A stretch of DNA of 64,000 bases, taken from Cellulosimicrobium protaetiae. Its GTDB lineage: Bacteria > Actinomycetota > Actinomycetes > Actinomycetales > Cellulomonadaceae. The stretch covers positions 3,224,001 through 3,288,000 of the forward strand of contig NZ_CP052757.1 of NCBI RefSeq assembly GCF_009708005.2. Direction: 5' to 3'. The notes beneath the pieces are model-generated. The model did no database searches. It was not told the origin of the DNA and saw nothing but the letters and a program-made list of their open reading frames with translations. Position 1 is the first letter of the stretch; every line of letters starts with the position of its first letter. A program made the position numbers and the translations under genes. This document shows, piece by piece, positions 51,000 through 59,219 of the stretch.

Positions 51000-51815
51000 T
51001 CAGGCCGGGTCGACGCCCTTGGGGACGAGCGGCGCTCGCCACAACGAGTAGGTGGACGCCTGCGCCACGGGGCGCAGGACCAGCGAGTCGATGTTGACGT
51101 GGTGCGGGCGCGTGACGGCGAAGGTCACGACGTCCGCGACGTCGTCCGCGGTGAGCGGGTCCACGACGCCGGCATACACGGCGTCGGCTCCCGCCTGGTC
51201 ACCGTGGTAGCGGTTGAGCGAGAACTCCGGCGTGTGCACGAGGCCCGGAGCGATCTCGATGACGCGGATCGGCTCGCCGACGAGCTCCAGCCGGAGCGTC
51301 TTCGCGACACCGAGCAGCGCGTGCTTCGACGCGACGTAGCCGGACCCTCCGACGTACGTGTCGTGGCCAGCAGTGGACGTCATGAGCACGATGTCGCCGC
51401 GGCGCGACGCGCGCAGGAGCGGGAGGAACGCCTTCGTGACCCGCACCGTGCCGAGCACGTTCGTCTCGTACATCGCGCGCCACTCGTCGATCTTCGCCTC
51501 GTCGACGTGGTCGACGCCGAGCCCGAACCCTGCGACGTTGAGCAGCGCGTGCACCGGCCCGCGCGCACCCGCCTCCGCGACGAGGCGCGCGACGTCGTCG
51601 TCGGACGTGACGTCCCCGACGACCGGGTGCGCGCCCGTGCGCTCCGCGACCTCGGCGAGCCGGTCCGCGCGCCGCGCGAACGCGACGACGTCCCAGCCGC
51701 GGGCGCGCAGGAGCCGGACGCACGCCTCCCCGATGCCCGACGACGCGCCGGTCACCACCGCGCGCAGCGGTGCGGTCGAGGGGGTGGGGGCAGGCAGGTT
51801 CGATGGCTCCGTCAC
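51000..51815 (-). CDS. Short-chain dehydrogenase/reductase
   Basis: Classical SDR of 271 residues. The cofactor loop is TGASSGIGEACVRLL, NVAGFG marks the central NAG-like motif, Ser is in LMTSTAGHD, and the catalytic pair is in GYVASKHALL. APGLVHTPEF follows. The substrate is not evident. Two GTG starts (51815 and 51824) are possible, neither with a clear ribosome site. It is divergent from the importer operon. Confidence 0.88.
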   Translation of the reverse strand: MTEPSNLPAPTPSTAPLRAVVTGASSGIGEACVRLLRARGWDVVAFARRADRLAEVAERTGAHPVVGDVTSDDDVARLVAEAGARGPVHALLNVAGFGLGVDHVDEAKIDEWRAMYETNVLGTVRVTKAFLPLLRASRRGDIVLMTSTAGHDTYVGGSGYVASKHALLGVAKTLRLELVGEPIRVIEIAPGLVHTPEFSLNRYHGDQAGADAVYAGVVDPLTADDVADVVTFAVTRPHHVNIDSLVLRPVAQASTYSLWRAPLVPKGVDPA

Positions 51816-51922
51816 GACGGACACTCTGCCACGCGGCCCCCGCGTGGTCCGCCGTCCCGCACGAGGCGTCCCACCGGTCGGGCACGTCGCGCCGCACCCG
51901 GCACGCACCTCGGCAGAAGGAC

Positions 51923-51928
51923 TAGGCT
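51923..51928 (+). promoter_or_regulatory. -10 box before the structured leader of the importer operon
   Basis: TAGGCT, the commonest -10 form in this window, lies about 7 nt before the likely start near 51935 and 12 nt before the first hairpin. A convincing -35 is not visible. Confidence 0.4.
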
Positions 51929-51939
51929 GGCGGAGGATC

Positions 51940-52089
51940 ACGGGCCCTGCACTGGCCCGTCGGGGCGGCACCGGATCTGTGCCGCGGGTCCGCGCGACGC
52001 GAGATGACGCGTCGGTCCCGGCCGGCGCTCGCCGGCCGGCGTCCAGAACGCACCGCCGCAGCGGCGCGCCCACCGAGGGCGGCCGCTGC
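51940..52089 (+). ncRNA. Leader RNA with five consecutive hairpins, unidentified
   Basis: In 150 nt five stems follow one another: 51940-51946/51954-51960 (7 bp, 7-nt loop); about 51966-51972/51980-51986 (7 bp); an inner 7-bp stem CGACGCG/CGCGTCG around 51995-52014 with GGG/CCC outside; 52018-52026/52031-52039 (9 bp, GCTC loop); and 52058-52065/52082-52089 (8 bp plus an inner 4-bp stem). The ribosome site GGAG and GTG of the lipoprotein gene come 12-26 nt later. It does not match the cobalamin, TPP or FMN motifs I know. It is a candidate cis-regulatory RNA. Confidence 0.5.
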
Positions 52090-52114
52090 GCGCCCGACCC
52101 CGGAGACCTCGCCC

Positions 52115-53194
52115 GTGCCCTCCCCTCGCACCCTGACCCACGCTCTGCCCCGCCGGTCCGCCCGCCGCGCCGTCCTCGTGCTCCCGGCGGCCGCGCTCGC
52201 GCTGCTGCTCACCGCCTGCTCGTCGGGCACGGCGCCCGGGAGCGGCCCGTCCGGGGGCGGCGACGCCTCGCCGTCGGGCGGGACGACGGCGACGGCGACG
52301 GCCACGACGTACCCGCTCACGCTCGACGACTGCGGGTTCGAGGTGACGTTCGACGCGGCGCCCGAGCGCGTCGTGACGATCAAGTCGAGCACCACGGAGA
52401 TGCTGCTCGCGCTCGGGCTGGGCGACCGCATCGTCGCGAGCGCGTTCGCCGACGGCCCCGTGCCAGATTCGCTCGCCGATGCCGCGGCGGACGTCCCCGC
52501 CGTCGCCGAGCCGCTGTCCGATCAGGTGCCCGGCGCGGAGGCGGTCCTGGAGACCGAGCCGGACCTCGTCTATGCGGGCTGGGAGTCGAACCTCACGGCC
52601 GACGGTGCGGGCGACCGCGAGACGCTCGCGCAGCTCGGCGTCGCGACGTACGTCTCCCCCGCCGCGTGCAAGGCGCCGGAGTACATGCCGGACCCGTTGA
52701 CGTTCGACGACGTGTTCGCCGAGATCACGGAGGTCGGCACGATCTTCGACGCGCAGGACGCGGCCGCGGACCTCGTCGCCGAGCAGCGCGCCACGCTCGA
52801 CGGCGTCGCCCGGGACGAGCGCGGGCTCACGGCCCTGTGGTACTCGTCCGGGGACGACATCCCGTACGTCGGCGCGGGCATCGGCGCGCCGCAGATGATC
52901 ATGGACGCCGTCGGGCTGGAGAACGTCGCGGGCGACGTCCACGACACCTGGACGGCGTTCGCGTGGGAGGAGGCGATCGCCGCCGACCCGGACGTCCTCG
53001 TCCTCGTCGACGCCGCGTGGAACACCGCCGCCGCGAAGATCGAGCGTCTCGAGTCCAACCCGGCGACGGCCGAGTTGACGGCGGTGCGCGAGGGCCGCTA
53101 CCTGACGATCCCGTTCCCGGCGACCGAGGCGGGCGTCCGCAACGTCGACGCGGTCGTGGACCTCGCGGCGCAGCTGGAGGCGCTCGACCTGTGA
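52115..53194 (+). CDS. ABC importer substrate-binding lipoprotein (putative F420-0 or siderophore/cobalamin type)
   Basis: A 359-residue exported lipoprotein: Arg-rich start, hydrophobic core and lipobox LLTAC with Cys35, then a Thr/Gly linker. The body is a BtuF/FecB-type fold (RVVTIKSSTTEMLLALGLGDRIV, EAVLETEPDLVYAGWES). The stretch YVSPAACKAPEYMPDPLTFDDV matches what I recall of proteins annotated as putative F420-0 transporter binding proteins; that label is itself a prediction. Siderophore or cobalamin uptake are alternatives. GTG at 52115 follows GGAG by 9 nt. First gene of a three-gene overlapping operon. Confidence 0.85.
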   Translation: MPSPRTLTHALPRRSARRAVLVLPAAALALLLTACSSGTAPGSGPSGGGDASPSGGTTATATATTYPLTLDDCGFEVTFDAAPERVVTIKSSTTEMLLALGLGDRIVASAFADGPVPDSLADAAADVPAVAEPLSDQVPGAEAVLETEPDLVYAGWESNLTADGAGDRETLAQLGVATYVSPAACKAPEYMPDPLTFDDVFAEITEVGTIFDAQDAAADLVAEQRATLDGVARDERGLTALWYSSGDDIPYVGAGIGAPQMIMDAVGLENVAGDVHDTWTAFAWEEAIAADPDVLVLVDAAWNTAAAKIERLESNPATAELTAVREGRYLTIPFPATEAGVRNVDAVVDLAAQLEALDL

Positions 53195-54306
53195 CCGCGA
53201 CCGACCGCGCGACCGGCACTGCGCCGCACCCGCCGAGGCGTGGGTTCCCGCCCCCGGACCGACCACGTCCGGGGCGGAAGCCCGCTTCTCGGCGCGGTGC
53301 CGCGTGGTGGCTGCCCGTCGGGGTGGGTGCGCTCGTCGCGACGGTCCTCGTGACCGTGACGATCGGCCCCGCCGACCTCGCGGTCGGGGACGTGTGGCGC
53401 TCGGTCGCGACCCACCTCGGGCTCGGCGGGCTGCTCGGCCTCGAGCCGCTCGGCGCGCTCCAGGACGGCATGGTGTGGCAGCTCCGCCTGCCGCGCGTGC
53501 TGACCGCCGCCGCGGTCGGCGCCGGGCTGGCCGTGTGCGGCGTCGTCATGCAGTCGCTCACGCGCAACCCGCTCGCCGACCCGTACCTCCTCGGGCTGTC
53601 GTCGGGCGCGTCGCTCGGCGCGGTGCTCGTGCTCGTCGCCGGGTGGACCGTGCTCCTGCCCGTCGCGGCGTTCGGGGGCGCCGTGCTCGCGCTCGTCGCG
53701 GCGCTCGGGCTCGCGGGCGCGCTCGGCGCGCTCACGCCGACGCGGACCGTGCTCGCGGGCCTCGCGGTGAGCCAGCTCGCCGCGGCCGCGACGAGCTTCG
53801 TCATCTTCTGGTCCGCGACGGGCGACTCGTACCGCGAGATCCTCTCGTGGCTCATGGGGTCGGTCGCCGGGGCGACGTGGACCTCGGTCGCGGTCGCGGG
53901 CGGCGCGACCCTCGTGCTCGGGACGCTGCTCGCCTCGACCGGCTCCGTGCTCGACGCCTTCACGTTCGGCGACACCGCGGCGTCCACGCTCGGGGTCGAC
54001 GTCGCGCGCGTGCGCTGGACGGTGCTCGTGGGCGTCGCGCTGCTGACCGGGGCGCTCGTGTCGCAGTCCGGGTCGATCGGGTTCGTCGGGCTCATCCTGC
54101 CGCACGCGGTGCGGTTGCTCACCGGCGCCCGGCACCGGCTGCTCCTGCCGTTGTCCGCGCTGTTCGGCGCGACGTTCCTCGTCTGGGCGGACACGCTCGC
54201 GCGCACGGTCTTCGCGCCGCGCGAGCTGCCCGTGGGGATCGTCACCGCCGCGATCGGCGCCCCGGTGTTCGCGCTGCTCCTGTGGCGCGGGAGGAGGTCC
54301 GCATGA
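53191..54306 (+). CDS. ABC importer permease (BtuC/FecCD family)
   Basis: A 371-residue membrane protein with about nine to ten helices. WQLRLPRVLTAAAVGAGLAVCGVVMQSLTRNPLADPYLLG is the family hallmark region, and GSIGFVGLILPHAVRLLTG is the EAA-like coupling loop. GTG start overlaps the stop of the binding-protein gene (GTGA). Paired as a homodimer with the ATPase encoded next. Confidence 0.92.
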   Translation: MTATDRATGTAPHPPRRGFPPPDRPRPGRKPASRRGAAWWLPVGVGALVATVLVTVTIGPADLAVGDVWRSVATHLGLGGLLGLEPLGALQDGMVWQLRLPRVLTAAAVGAGLAVCGVVMQSLTRNPLADPYLLGLSSGASLGAVLVLVAGWTVLLPVAAFGGAVLALVAALGLAGALGALTPTRTVLAGLAVSQLAAAATSFVIFWSATGDSYREILSWLMGSVAGATWTSVAVAGGATLVLGTLLASTGSVLDAFTFGDTAASTLGVDVARVRWTVLVGVALLTGALVSQSGSIGFVGLILPHAVRLLTGARHRLLLPLSALFGATFLVWADTLARTVFAPRELPVGIVTAAIGAPVFALLLWRGRRSA

Positions 54307-55205
54307 GCGAGACGACCCGGACGACGACGGACGCGCCCTCCGGCGTCGGCGTCGGCGGGCCGCAGGACGTCGTGGAGGTCGGTCCCGGCGCGACCGGCCC
54401 GCAGGACGCGGGTGGCCTGGACGCGAGGCGCGTGTCGTGGTCGGTCGACGGCCGGCTGATCCTCGACGGGGTCGACTGCACCGCCCCCACGGGCGCGGTG
54501 AGCGGGCTGCTCGGGCCCAACGGCTCGGGGAAGTCGACGCTGCTGCGCGTGCTCGCGGGCGTGCGGGCCCCGTCCGCCGGGGCCGCCGGGGACGCCGCGC
54601 AGGTGCGCTTCGAGGGGACGGACCTGCTCGCTCTGCCGCGGCGGCGCCGCGCGCGCGTCCTCGCGCTCGTCGAGCAGGACGCGTCGACCGACCTGCCACT
54701 CTCCGTGCTCGACGCCGTCCTGCTCGGCCGCATCCCGCACCGTGCGCTCCTGGCGGGCGACTCCGCCCGCGACCGGGAGGTCGCGACCGCGGCGCTCGCG
54801 CGCGCGGGGATGGCCGCGTTCGCGGACCGCGAGGTCGCGACGCTCTCGGGCGGCGAGCGCCAGCGCGTGCACCTGGCCCGCGCCCTTGCGCAGGAGCCCG
54901 CGCTGCTCCTGCTCGACGAGCCGACGAACCACCTCGACATCGCCGCGCAGCTCGACACGATGCGCGTCCTGCGGGACCTCGCGCACGACGGCGTGACGGT
55001 CCTCGCCGCGCTCCACGACCTCAACCTCGCCGCCCAGACGTGCGACCACGTCGTCGTGCTCGCGGACGGCCGGGTCGTGGCCGCGGGCGACGTGCGTGAC
55101 GTGCTGGTCCCCGACGTCCTCGACCCGGTCTACGGGGTGCGCAGCGACGTGCTGGTGCACCCGCGCACGGGGCGCCCCGTCCTCACGTTCGCGCCGCAGG
55201 ACTGA
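54303..55205 (+). CDS. ABC importer ATP-binding protein (BtuD/FepC type)
   Basis: A 300-residue ATPase with Walker A GPNGSGKSTLLRVLAG, Q-loop LVEQDASTDLP, signature LSGGERQRVHLARAL, Walker B LLLLDEPTNHLD and switch His in ALHDLNLAAQ. About 40 Gly/Thr-rich residues precede the fold. ATG overlaps the permease stop (ATGA). Completes a BtuCDF-like importer. Confidence 0.95.
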   Translation: MSETTRTTTDAPSGVGVGGPQDVVEVGPGATGPQDAGGLDARRVSWSVDGRLILDGVDCTAPTGAVSGLLGPNGSGKSTLLRVLAGVRAPSAGAAGDAAQVRFEGTDLLALPRRRRARVLALVEQDASTDLPLSVLDAVLLGRIPHRALLAGDSARDREVATAALARAGMAAFADREVATLSGGERQRVHLARALAQEPALLLLDEPTNHLDIAAQLDTMRVLRDLAHDGVTVLAALHDLNLAAQTCDHVVVLADGRVVAAGDVRDVLVPDVLDPVYGVRSDVLVHPRTGRPVLTFAPQD

Positions 55206-55230
55206 GCGCCCGTTCGCGTACCCTCGGCGG

Positions 55231-55749
55231 GTGCGCCCCTCCCTGGTCCCTCGTGGTCGTCGGTCGCTCGTCGCGGCGTGCGTCGTGCCCCTCACCGGCT
55301 GCGCGGTGCTCGACGGCCGGTCCCCGTTCGACAGCTCGAACGTCTCGTACGCGGACGTCGACGACGCGCTCCCCGCGGTCCAGGACGCCCTGGACGACGC
55401 GGACCTCCCCGTCGACGTGAGCCTCTACACCGGGGCGAGCAACTGCGAGGGCGCGTGCGACCTGGGCGTCGGGGTGAGCCTGCTCCCGACCGAGGACGCC
55501 GAGGGTCCCGACCTGCACCCGGACGCGCTGGCCGCCGTCCTCGTGGTCGTGCTGCCCGAGGTGTCCGGCATGCCGGTCTACGTCGGGACCGGTGTCACCG
55601 ACGACGGCGCGGGCCTCGACCTCGAGCCCGCGGCCCGGGCCCTCGGTCTGGACGAGGGTCCCTTCTCCGTGTCGATCGGCGAGCTGCGACTCCCGAAGGA
55701 CGAGCTCGACACCGCCCTCGACCTGGCCGCCGCCCGCCTCGACCGCTGA
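55231..55749 (+). CDS. Putative lipoprotein, function unknown
   Basis: A 172-residue protein with a short signal peptide (RGRRSLVAACVVPLTGC) and lipobox LTGC, then an acidic body with CEGAC and three long hydrophobic strands. I recognise no family. A TACCCT -10 box (55219-55224) lies 6 nt before the GTG start, so it is probably transcribed separately as a leaderless mRNA, 25 nt after the ATPase gene. Tail-to-tail with the PPOX gene. Confidence 0.7.
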   Translation: MRPSLVPRGRRSLVAACVVPLTGCAVLDGRSPFDSSNVSYADVDDALPAVQDALDDADLPVDVSLYTGASNCEGACDLGVGVSLLPTEDAEGPDLHPDALAAVLVVVLPEVSGMPVYVGTGVTDDGAGLDLEPAARALGLDEGPFSVSIGELRLPKDELDTALDLAAARLDR

Positions 55750-55750
55750 C

Positions 55751-56182
55751 TCAGTACCCGCGGAGGCGTTCGAGGCGGATGCGGACGGTGACGGAGTAGT
55801 CGTCGTGGAAGCCGTCGGGGGTCGTGCCGAGGCCACGGATCCCCTCGTCGTACTTCGCGTCGTACGCGGCGCGCTCGGCGGGCGTCAGGCCGGCGTCGTC
55901 GATCGCGGCGGTGCCGGTGAGGACGACGACGTCACCTCCCGTGGCGGTGCTGTTGAGGTGCACCGCGACCCGCGGGTTGCCCCGGACGTTACGGAGCTTC
56001 GCGGTGCGCGGCTGGGACTTCACGACGACCTCGTCGGCGCCGTCCCAGCGGAACCACACCGGGGTCGGCTGGGGTGCGTCGTGCGGGTCGACGGTGACGA
56101 GCCAGAGGACCTGCTCTACCGGGAGGCGCGCGGCGGCGCGCGCGCCCAGGTCGGTCGTCGTGTCGATCGCGGTCACGGTCAT
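55751..56182 (-). CDS. PPOX-class F420-dependent oxidoreductase (TIGR03667-like)
   Basis: A 143-residue split-beta-barrel flavin/deazaflavin enzyme. EQVLWLVTVDPHDAPQPTPVWFRWDG, SQPRTAKLRNVRGNPRVAVHLN and VLTGTAAIDD are arranged as in actinobacterial F420H2-dependent members. The reaction is unknown. ATG overlaps the stop of the CoA-binding protein gene, so the two are coupled. Confidence 0.85.
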   Translation of the reverse strand: MTVTAIDTTTDLGARAAARLPVEQVLWLVTVDPHDAPQPTPVWFRWDGADEVVVKSQPRTAKLRNVRGNPRVAVHLNSTATGGDVVVLTGTAAIDDAGLTPAERAAYDAKYDEGIRGLGTTPDGFHDDYSVTVRIRLERLRGY

Positions 56183-56631
56183 GCCTCCTTGTCGGGGGTG
56201 GTAGCCGCCAGGCGCGGCAGCTCGATCGCGGGGCAGCGGTCCATGACCATGTCGAGGCCGGCGTCGCGGACGCGCTGCGCGGCCTCCTCGTCGATCACGT
56301 CGAGCTGGAACCAGACGGCCTTCGCCCCGATCGCGACGGCCTGGTCGGCGACGTCGCCCGCGAGCTCGGAGCGCACGAACACGTCGACGACGTCCACGGG
56401 GAACGGCACGTCCGCGAGCGTCGCGTACCCCTGCTCGCCGTGCACGGTCTCGGCGGACGGGTGCACGGGGACGATGCGCTTGCCGTGCTGCTGCAGCACG
56501 CGCGCCACGCCGTACGCCGCGCGCGCGGTGTTGTTCGAGAGGCCGACGACGGCCCAGGTCTCGGTGCCCTCCAGGACACGGCGGACGGTCTCCTGCTCGT
56601 GGGCCGGCTCGGCGGCTGCGACGTCGCTCAT
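56179..56631 (-). CDS. CoA-binding domain protein (YccU family)
   Basis: A 150-residue Rossmann-fold protein. WAVVGLSNNTARAAYGVARVLQQHGKRIVPVHP is the nucleotide loop and following strand; AIGAKAVWFQLDVIDEEAAQRVRDAGLDMVMDRCPAIE closes the family pattern with its conserved Cys. Members resemble the CoA-binding domain of succinyl-CoA synthetase; the cellular role is not known. ATG at 56631; overlaps the PPOX gene. Confidence 0.88.
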   Translation of the reverse strand: MSDVAAAEPAHEQETVRRVLEGTETWAVVGLSNNTARAAYGVARVLQQHGKRIVPVHPSAETVHGEQGYATLADVPFPVDVVDVFVRSELAGDVADQAVAIGAKAVWFQLDVIDEEAAQRVRDAGLDMVMDRCPAIELPRLAATTPDKEA

Positions 56632-56705
56632 GTCGTGCGCAACCCGGCCCCGCCCGCGGCTATTCCGCCCGCGGTCCCGGAAGCGGCACGAGGCACGGGT
56701 CGACG

Positions 56706-57176
56706 TCAGACGAGGGCGAGCGCGAGCAGCGCGGTCGCGACGGCGCCCGCGACGGTCCGCACGTGGTTCCACGCGAGCCAGCGCGGGAGGAACGCGGTCC
56801 AGGTGGCGGCGAGGTCGTCGTGCCGGGGCGCCGCGGCGTCGAGGCGGTCGTTGAGCGGGACGTTGCCCACGGCCGTGACGCCGAGGATCCCGACGACCGC
56901 GACGACCGCGCCCGCGAGCGCCCACCCGGCACCGGACGTCCCGCCGACCAGGCCGACGACAGCCGCCGCCGCGGGCACGAGCACGCTCGCCGCGAGCAGG
57001 AGCATGAGGGGTGGCCTGACGGCGTCCTTGTTGATCGCGACCATCGCGGTCGCACCCTCGACGGCCGGGAGGCGGCGCAGGCCGCCCATGACGAACGTGG
57101 AGAACGCGAAGAGCACCCCGCCCGCGAGCCCGGTCGCGACGGCACCCGCGACCACCAGAACGGTGAAGACGCTCAT
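56706..57176 (-). CDS. DUF1772 (anthrone oxygenase-like) membrane protein
   Basis: A 156-residue protein with four transmembrane helices. FAFSTFVMGGLRRLP, the mid segment VGNVPLNDRLDA and LPRWLAWNHVRT are characteristic of this family, whose fungal members act on anthrones. The bacterial function is unclear. The ATG overlaps the NmrA gene stop, and both are divergent from an AraC-type regulator, suggesting a regulated cassette. Confidence 0.85.
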   Translation of the reverse strand: MSVFTVLVVAGAVATGLAGGVLFAFSTFVMGGLRRLPAVEGATAMVAINKDAVRPPLMLLLAASVLVPAAAAVVGLVGGTSGAGWALAGAVVAVVGILGVTAVGNVPLNDRLDAAAPRHDDLAATWTAFLPRWLAWNHVRTVAGAVATALLALALV

Positions 57177-58081
57177 GACGGCCGCCCCGGGAGCGGACCC
57201 CTCACCGACCAGGTCGCGGCCTCGCGCGCGGCGAAGTCGCGGAAGTCCCGCGGCTCGCGGCCCAGCGCCTGCCGGACCCCGTCCGCGACGGGGGTGCCGC
57301 GCCCGTCGAGCACCTCGGTGAAGAGGTAGCGCATGAGGCCCACGACGTCGTCGGGCAGCCCGATCGCGCGGAGCCCCGCGACGAACTCGTCCATCGTGAT
57401 CGGGACGAACGACACGTCCCGTCCGCTCGCGGCGGTGATCTCCGCGACGGCCTCGGCGAACGTGATCGCGCGCGGCCCGGTGAGCTCGTAGACCCGGCCC
57501 GCGTGCCCGTCGCGGGTGAGGGCCGCGACGGCGACGTCGGCGACGTCCTCGAGGTCGACGAACGGCTCGGCGACCTGGTCGACGGGGAGCGCGAGGACGC
57601 CGTCGAGCACGGGGTCCAGCAGGAAGCTCTCGCTGAAGTTCTGGGCGAAGAACGCGCACCGCACCACGGTGCGGGCGGGGAACGCGTCGGCGACGAGGCC
57701 CTCCGCGCGCTGCGCCTCGACCTCGCCGCGCCCCGAGAGCAGGACGAGCCGGCGCACCCCCGCCTCGCGGGCGAGGGCCGCGAACCGGGCGACGGTCTCC
57801 GGGGAGCCCGGGACCGCGAGGTCGGGCACGTACACCACGTACACCGCCTCGGCCCCGGTGACGGCGGGACCCCACGTGGCCTCGTCCTCCCAGTCGAAGC
57901 GGACGGCCCCCGAGCGGGACGCGCGCCGCACGGGGATCCCGAGCGCGTCGAGACGGTCGGCGACCCGGCGGCCGGTCTTGCCGGTCGCGCCGAGGACGAG
58001 GACCGGGCCGGTCGTCGTGCTCGCGGTGGTGCCCGGGGCGACGCCCGGATCGGTGGTCGCGGTCGGTGCGGTGGCGCTCAT
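57173..58081 (-). CDS. NmrA-like NAD(P)-binding protein
   Basis: A 302-residue atypical SDR. The cofactor loop is VLVLGATGKTGRRVADRL, followed by VRRLVLLSGRGE and the C-terminal FVPITMDEFVAGLRAIGLPDDVV. Family members are either regulators that sense NADP or quinone/nitro reductases. ATG at 58081 with GGAGAG. First gene of the pair with the DUF1772 gene; divergent from the araC-type gene. Confidence 0.88.
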   Translation of the reverse strand: MSATAPTATTDPGVAPGTTASTTTGPVLVLGATGKTGRRVADRLDALGIPVRRASRSGAVRFDWEDEATWGPAVTGAEAVYVVYVPDLAVPGSPETVARFAALAREAGVRRLVLLSGRGEVEAQRAEGLVADAFPARTVVRCAFFAQNFSESFLLDPVLDGVLALPVDQVAEPFVDLEDVADVAVAALTRDGHAGRVYELTGPRAITFAEAVAEITAASGRDVSFVPITMDEFVAGLRAIGLPDDVVGLMRYLFTEVLDGRGTPVADGVRQALGREPRDFRDFAAREAATWSVRGPLPGRPS

Positions 58082-58140
58082 GGCGACTCTCCTGTCGAGG
58101 GTTCGTGCGCTGGACGTCTGCCAGTCAACCGGCCTCTGAC

Positions 58141-58186
58141 GAGACGCGACATGGTTCTGACGCTCGTCCCCATGCGCGATCGTCTC
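58141..58186. repeat. Imperfect inverted repeat in the NmrA/AraC intergenic region
   Basis: GAGACGCGACATGG (58141-58154) and CCATGCGCGATCGTCTC (58170-58186) are inverted copies with a 3-nt length difference. They lie midway between the divergent genes and could bind the AraC-type regulator. Confidence 0.35.
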
Positions 58187-58233
58187 CCGTTCGACCCTGG
58201 TCGAGGACACGCACCCGTGCGTACCCTGGCCGC

Positions 58234-59184
58234 ATGGACGTCGTCGCCGGGCTCCTCGACGGGCCGCGCGCCCGCGGGGCCTTCCTCCTGCGCAGCCATC
58301 TCCGCGCCCCCTGGGGCATGCGCATCGAGGACGAGTCGCCGCTGACGATCGTGCCCGTGCTGCGTGGCTCGGCCTGGGTCGGCCCGGCCGTCGGGGACGA
58401 GCCGTCCGACCCGGGCGAGCACGTCGCGGCAGGAGACGTCGTGCTGCTGCGCGGCCCGGCGCACTACGTCGTGGCCGACGCGCCCACGACCGCGCCGCAG
58501 GTCGTCGTCGGGCCGGAGCCCGACATGTGCCGTGCGGTCGACGGCGGCCCCTCCCCCATGACCGTGCTCGGCGTCCGGTCCTGGGGAAACGACCCCGACG
58601 GAGAGACCGTGATCGTCACGGGCACGTACCCGCTCGACGGCGAGGTGGGCCGCCGGGTCCTGCGCGTCCTCCCGCGGCGTGTGGTGCTGCGCGGCGACGA
58701 GGTCGACGGCGTCCTGGTCGAGATGCTCGCCCGGGAGGTGGTCCAGGACCTGCCCGGGCAGGAGGCCGTGCTCGACCGCCTGCTCGACCTGCTCCTCATC
58801 TCGTGCCTGCGGACCTGGCTCTCGCGCGACGACGCGCCCGGCTGGTACCGCGCGGACGCGGACCCGGTGGTCGGTGCGGCCCTGCGCCTCGTCCACCACG
58901 ACCCGGCGCGCGCGTGGACGGTCGACTCCCTCGCCCGGGAGGTCGGGCTCTCCCGCGCGGCGTTCTCACGACGGTTCACGACGCTCGTCGGCGAGCCGCC
59001 GATGAGCTATCTCACCGGCTGGCGCCTCGACCTCGCGGCCGACCTGCTGCTCGAGCCCGACGCGACGCTGACGGCGGTCGCGCGCACCGTCGGGTACGCG
59101 TCACCGTTCGCGCTGAGCGCCGCGTTCAAGCGCGTGCGCGGGGTCAGCCCTGCGACGCACCGTCGACGCGCGGGTGCCGCCTGA
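58234..59184 (+). CDS. AraC-family transcriptional regulator with cupin-type sensor
   Basis: A 316-residue regulator. The N-terminal 180 residues form a cupin-like AraC sensor (SPLTIVPVLRGSAWV, AAGDVVLLRGPAHYVV). The C-terminal double HTH is WTVDSLAREVGLSRAAFSRRFTTLVGEPPMSYLTGWRLDLAADLL followed by TVGYASPFALSAAFKRVRGVSP. A TACCCT -10 box (58222-58227) is 6 nt before the ATG, so the mRNA is probably leaderless. It likely controls the divergent NmrA-DUF1772 pair. Confidence 0.9.
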   Translation: MDVVAGLLDGPRARGAFLLRSHLRAPWGMRIEDESPLTIVPVLRGSAWVGPAVGDEPSDPGEHVAAGDVVLLRGPAHYVVADAPTTAPQVVVGPEPDMCRAVDGGPSPMTVLGVRSWGNDPDGETVIVTGTYPLDGEVGRRVLRVLPRRVVLRGDEVDGVLVEMLAREVVQDLPGQEAVLDRLLDLLLISCLRTWLSRDDAPGWYRADADPVVGAALRLVHHDPARAWTVDSLAREVGLSRAAFSRRFTTLVGEPPMSYLTGWRLDLAADLLLEPDATLTAVARTVGYASPFALSAAFKRVRGVSPATHRRRAGAA

Positions 59185-59219
59185 GGCGCGCGGCACCGAC
59201 CGCGGGCAGGATGGTCGGC

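Noticed and set aside
51940-52089. Cobalamin riboswitch upstream of the BtuCDF-like importer
   Set aside because: The conserved B12-box core and the other core strings I know are missing; only the stacked hairpins are present, so it is reported as unidentified.
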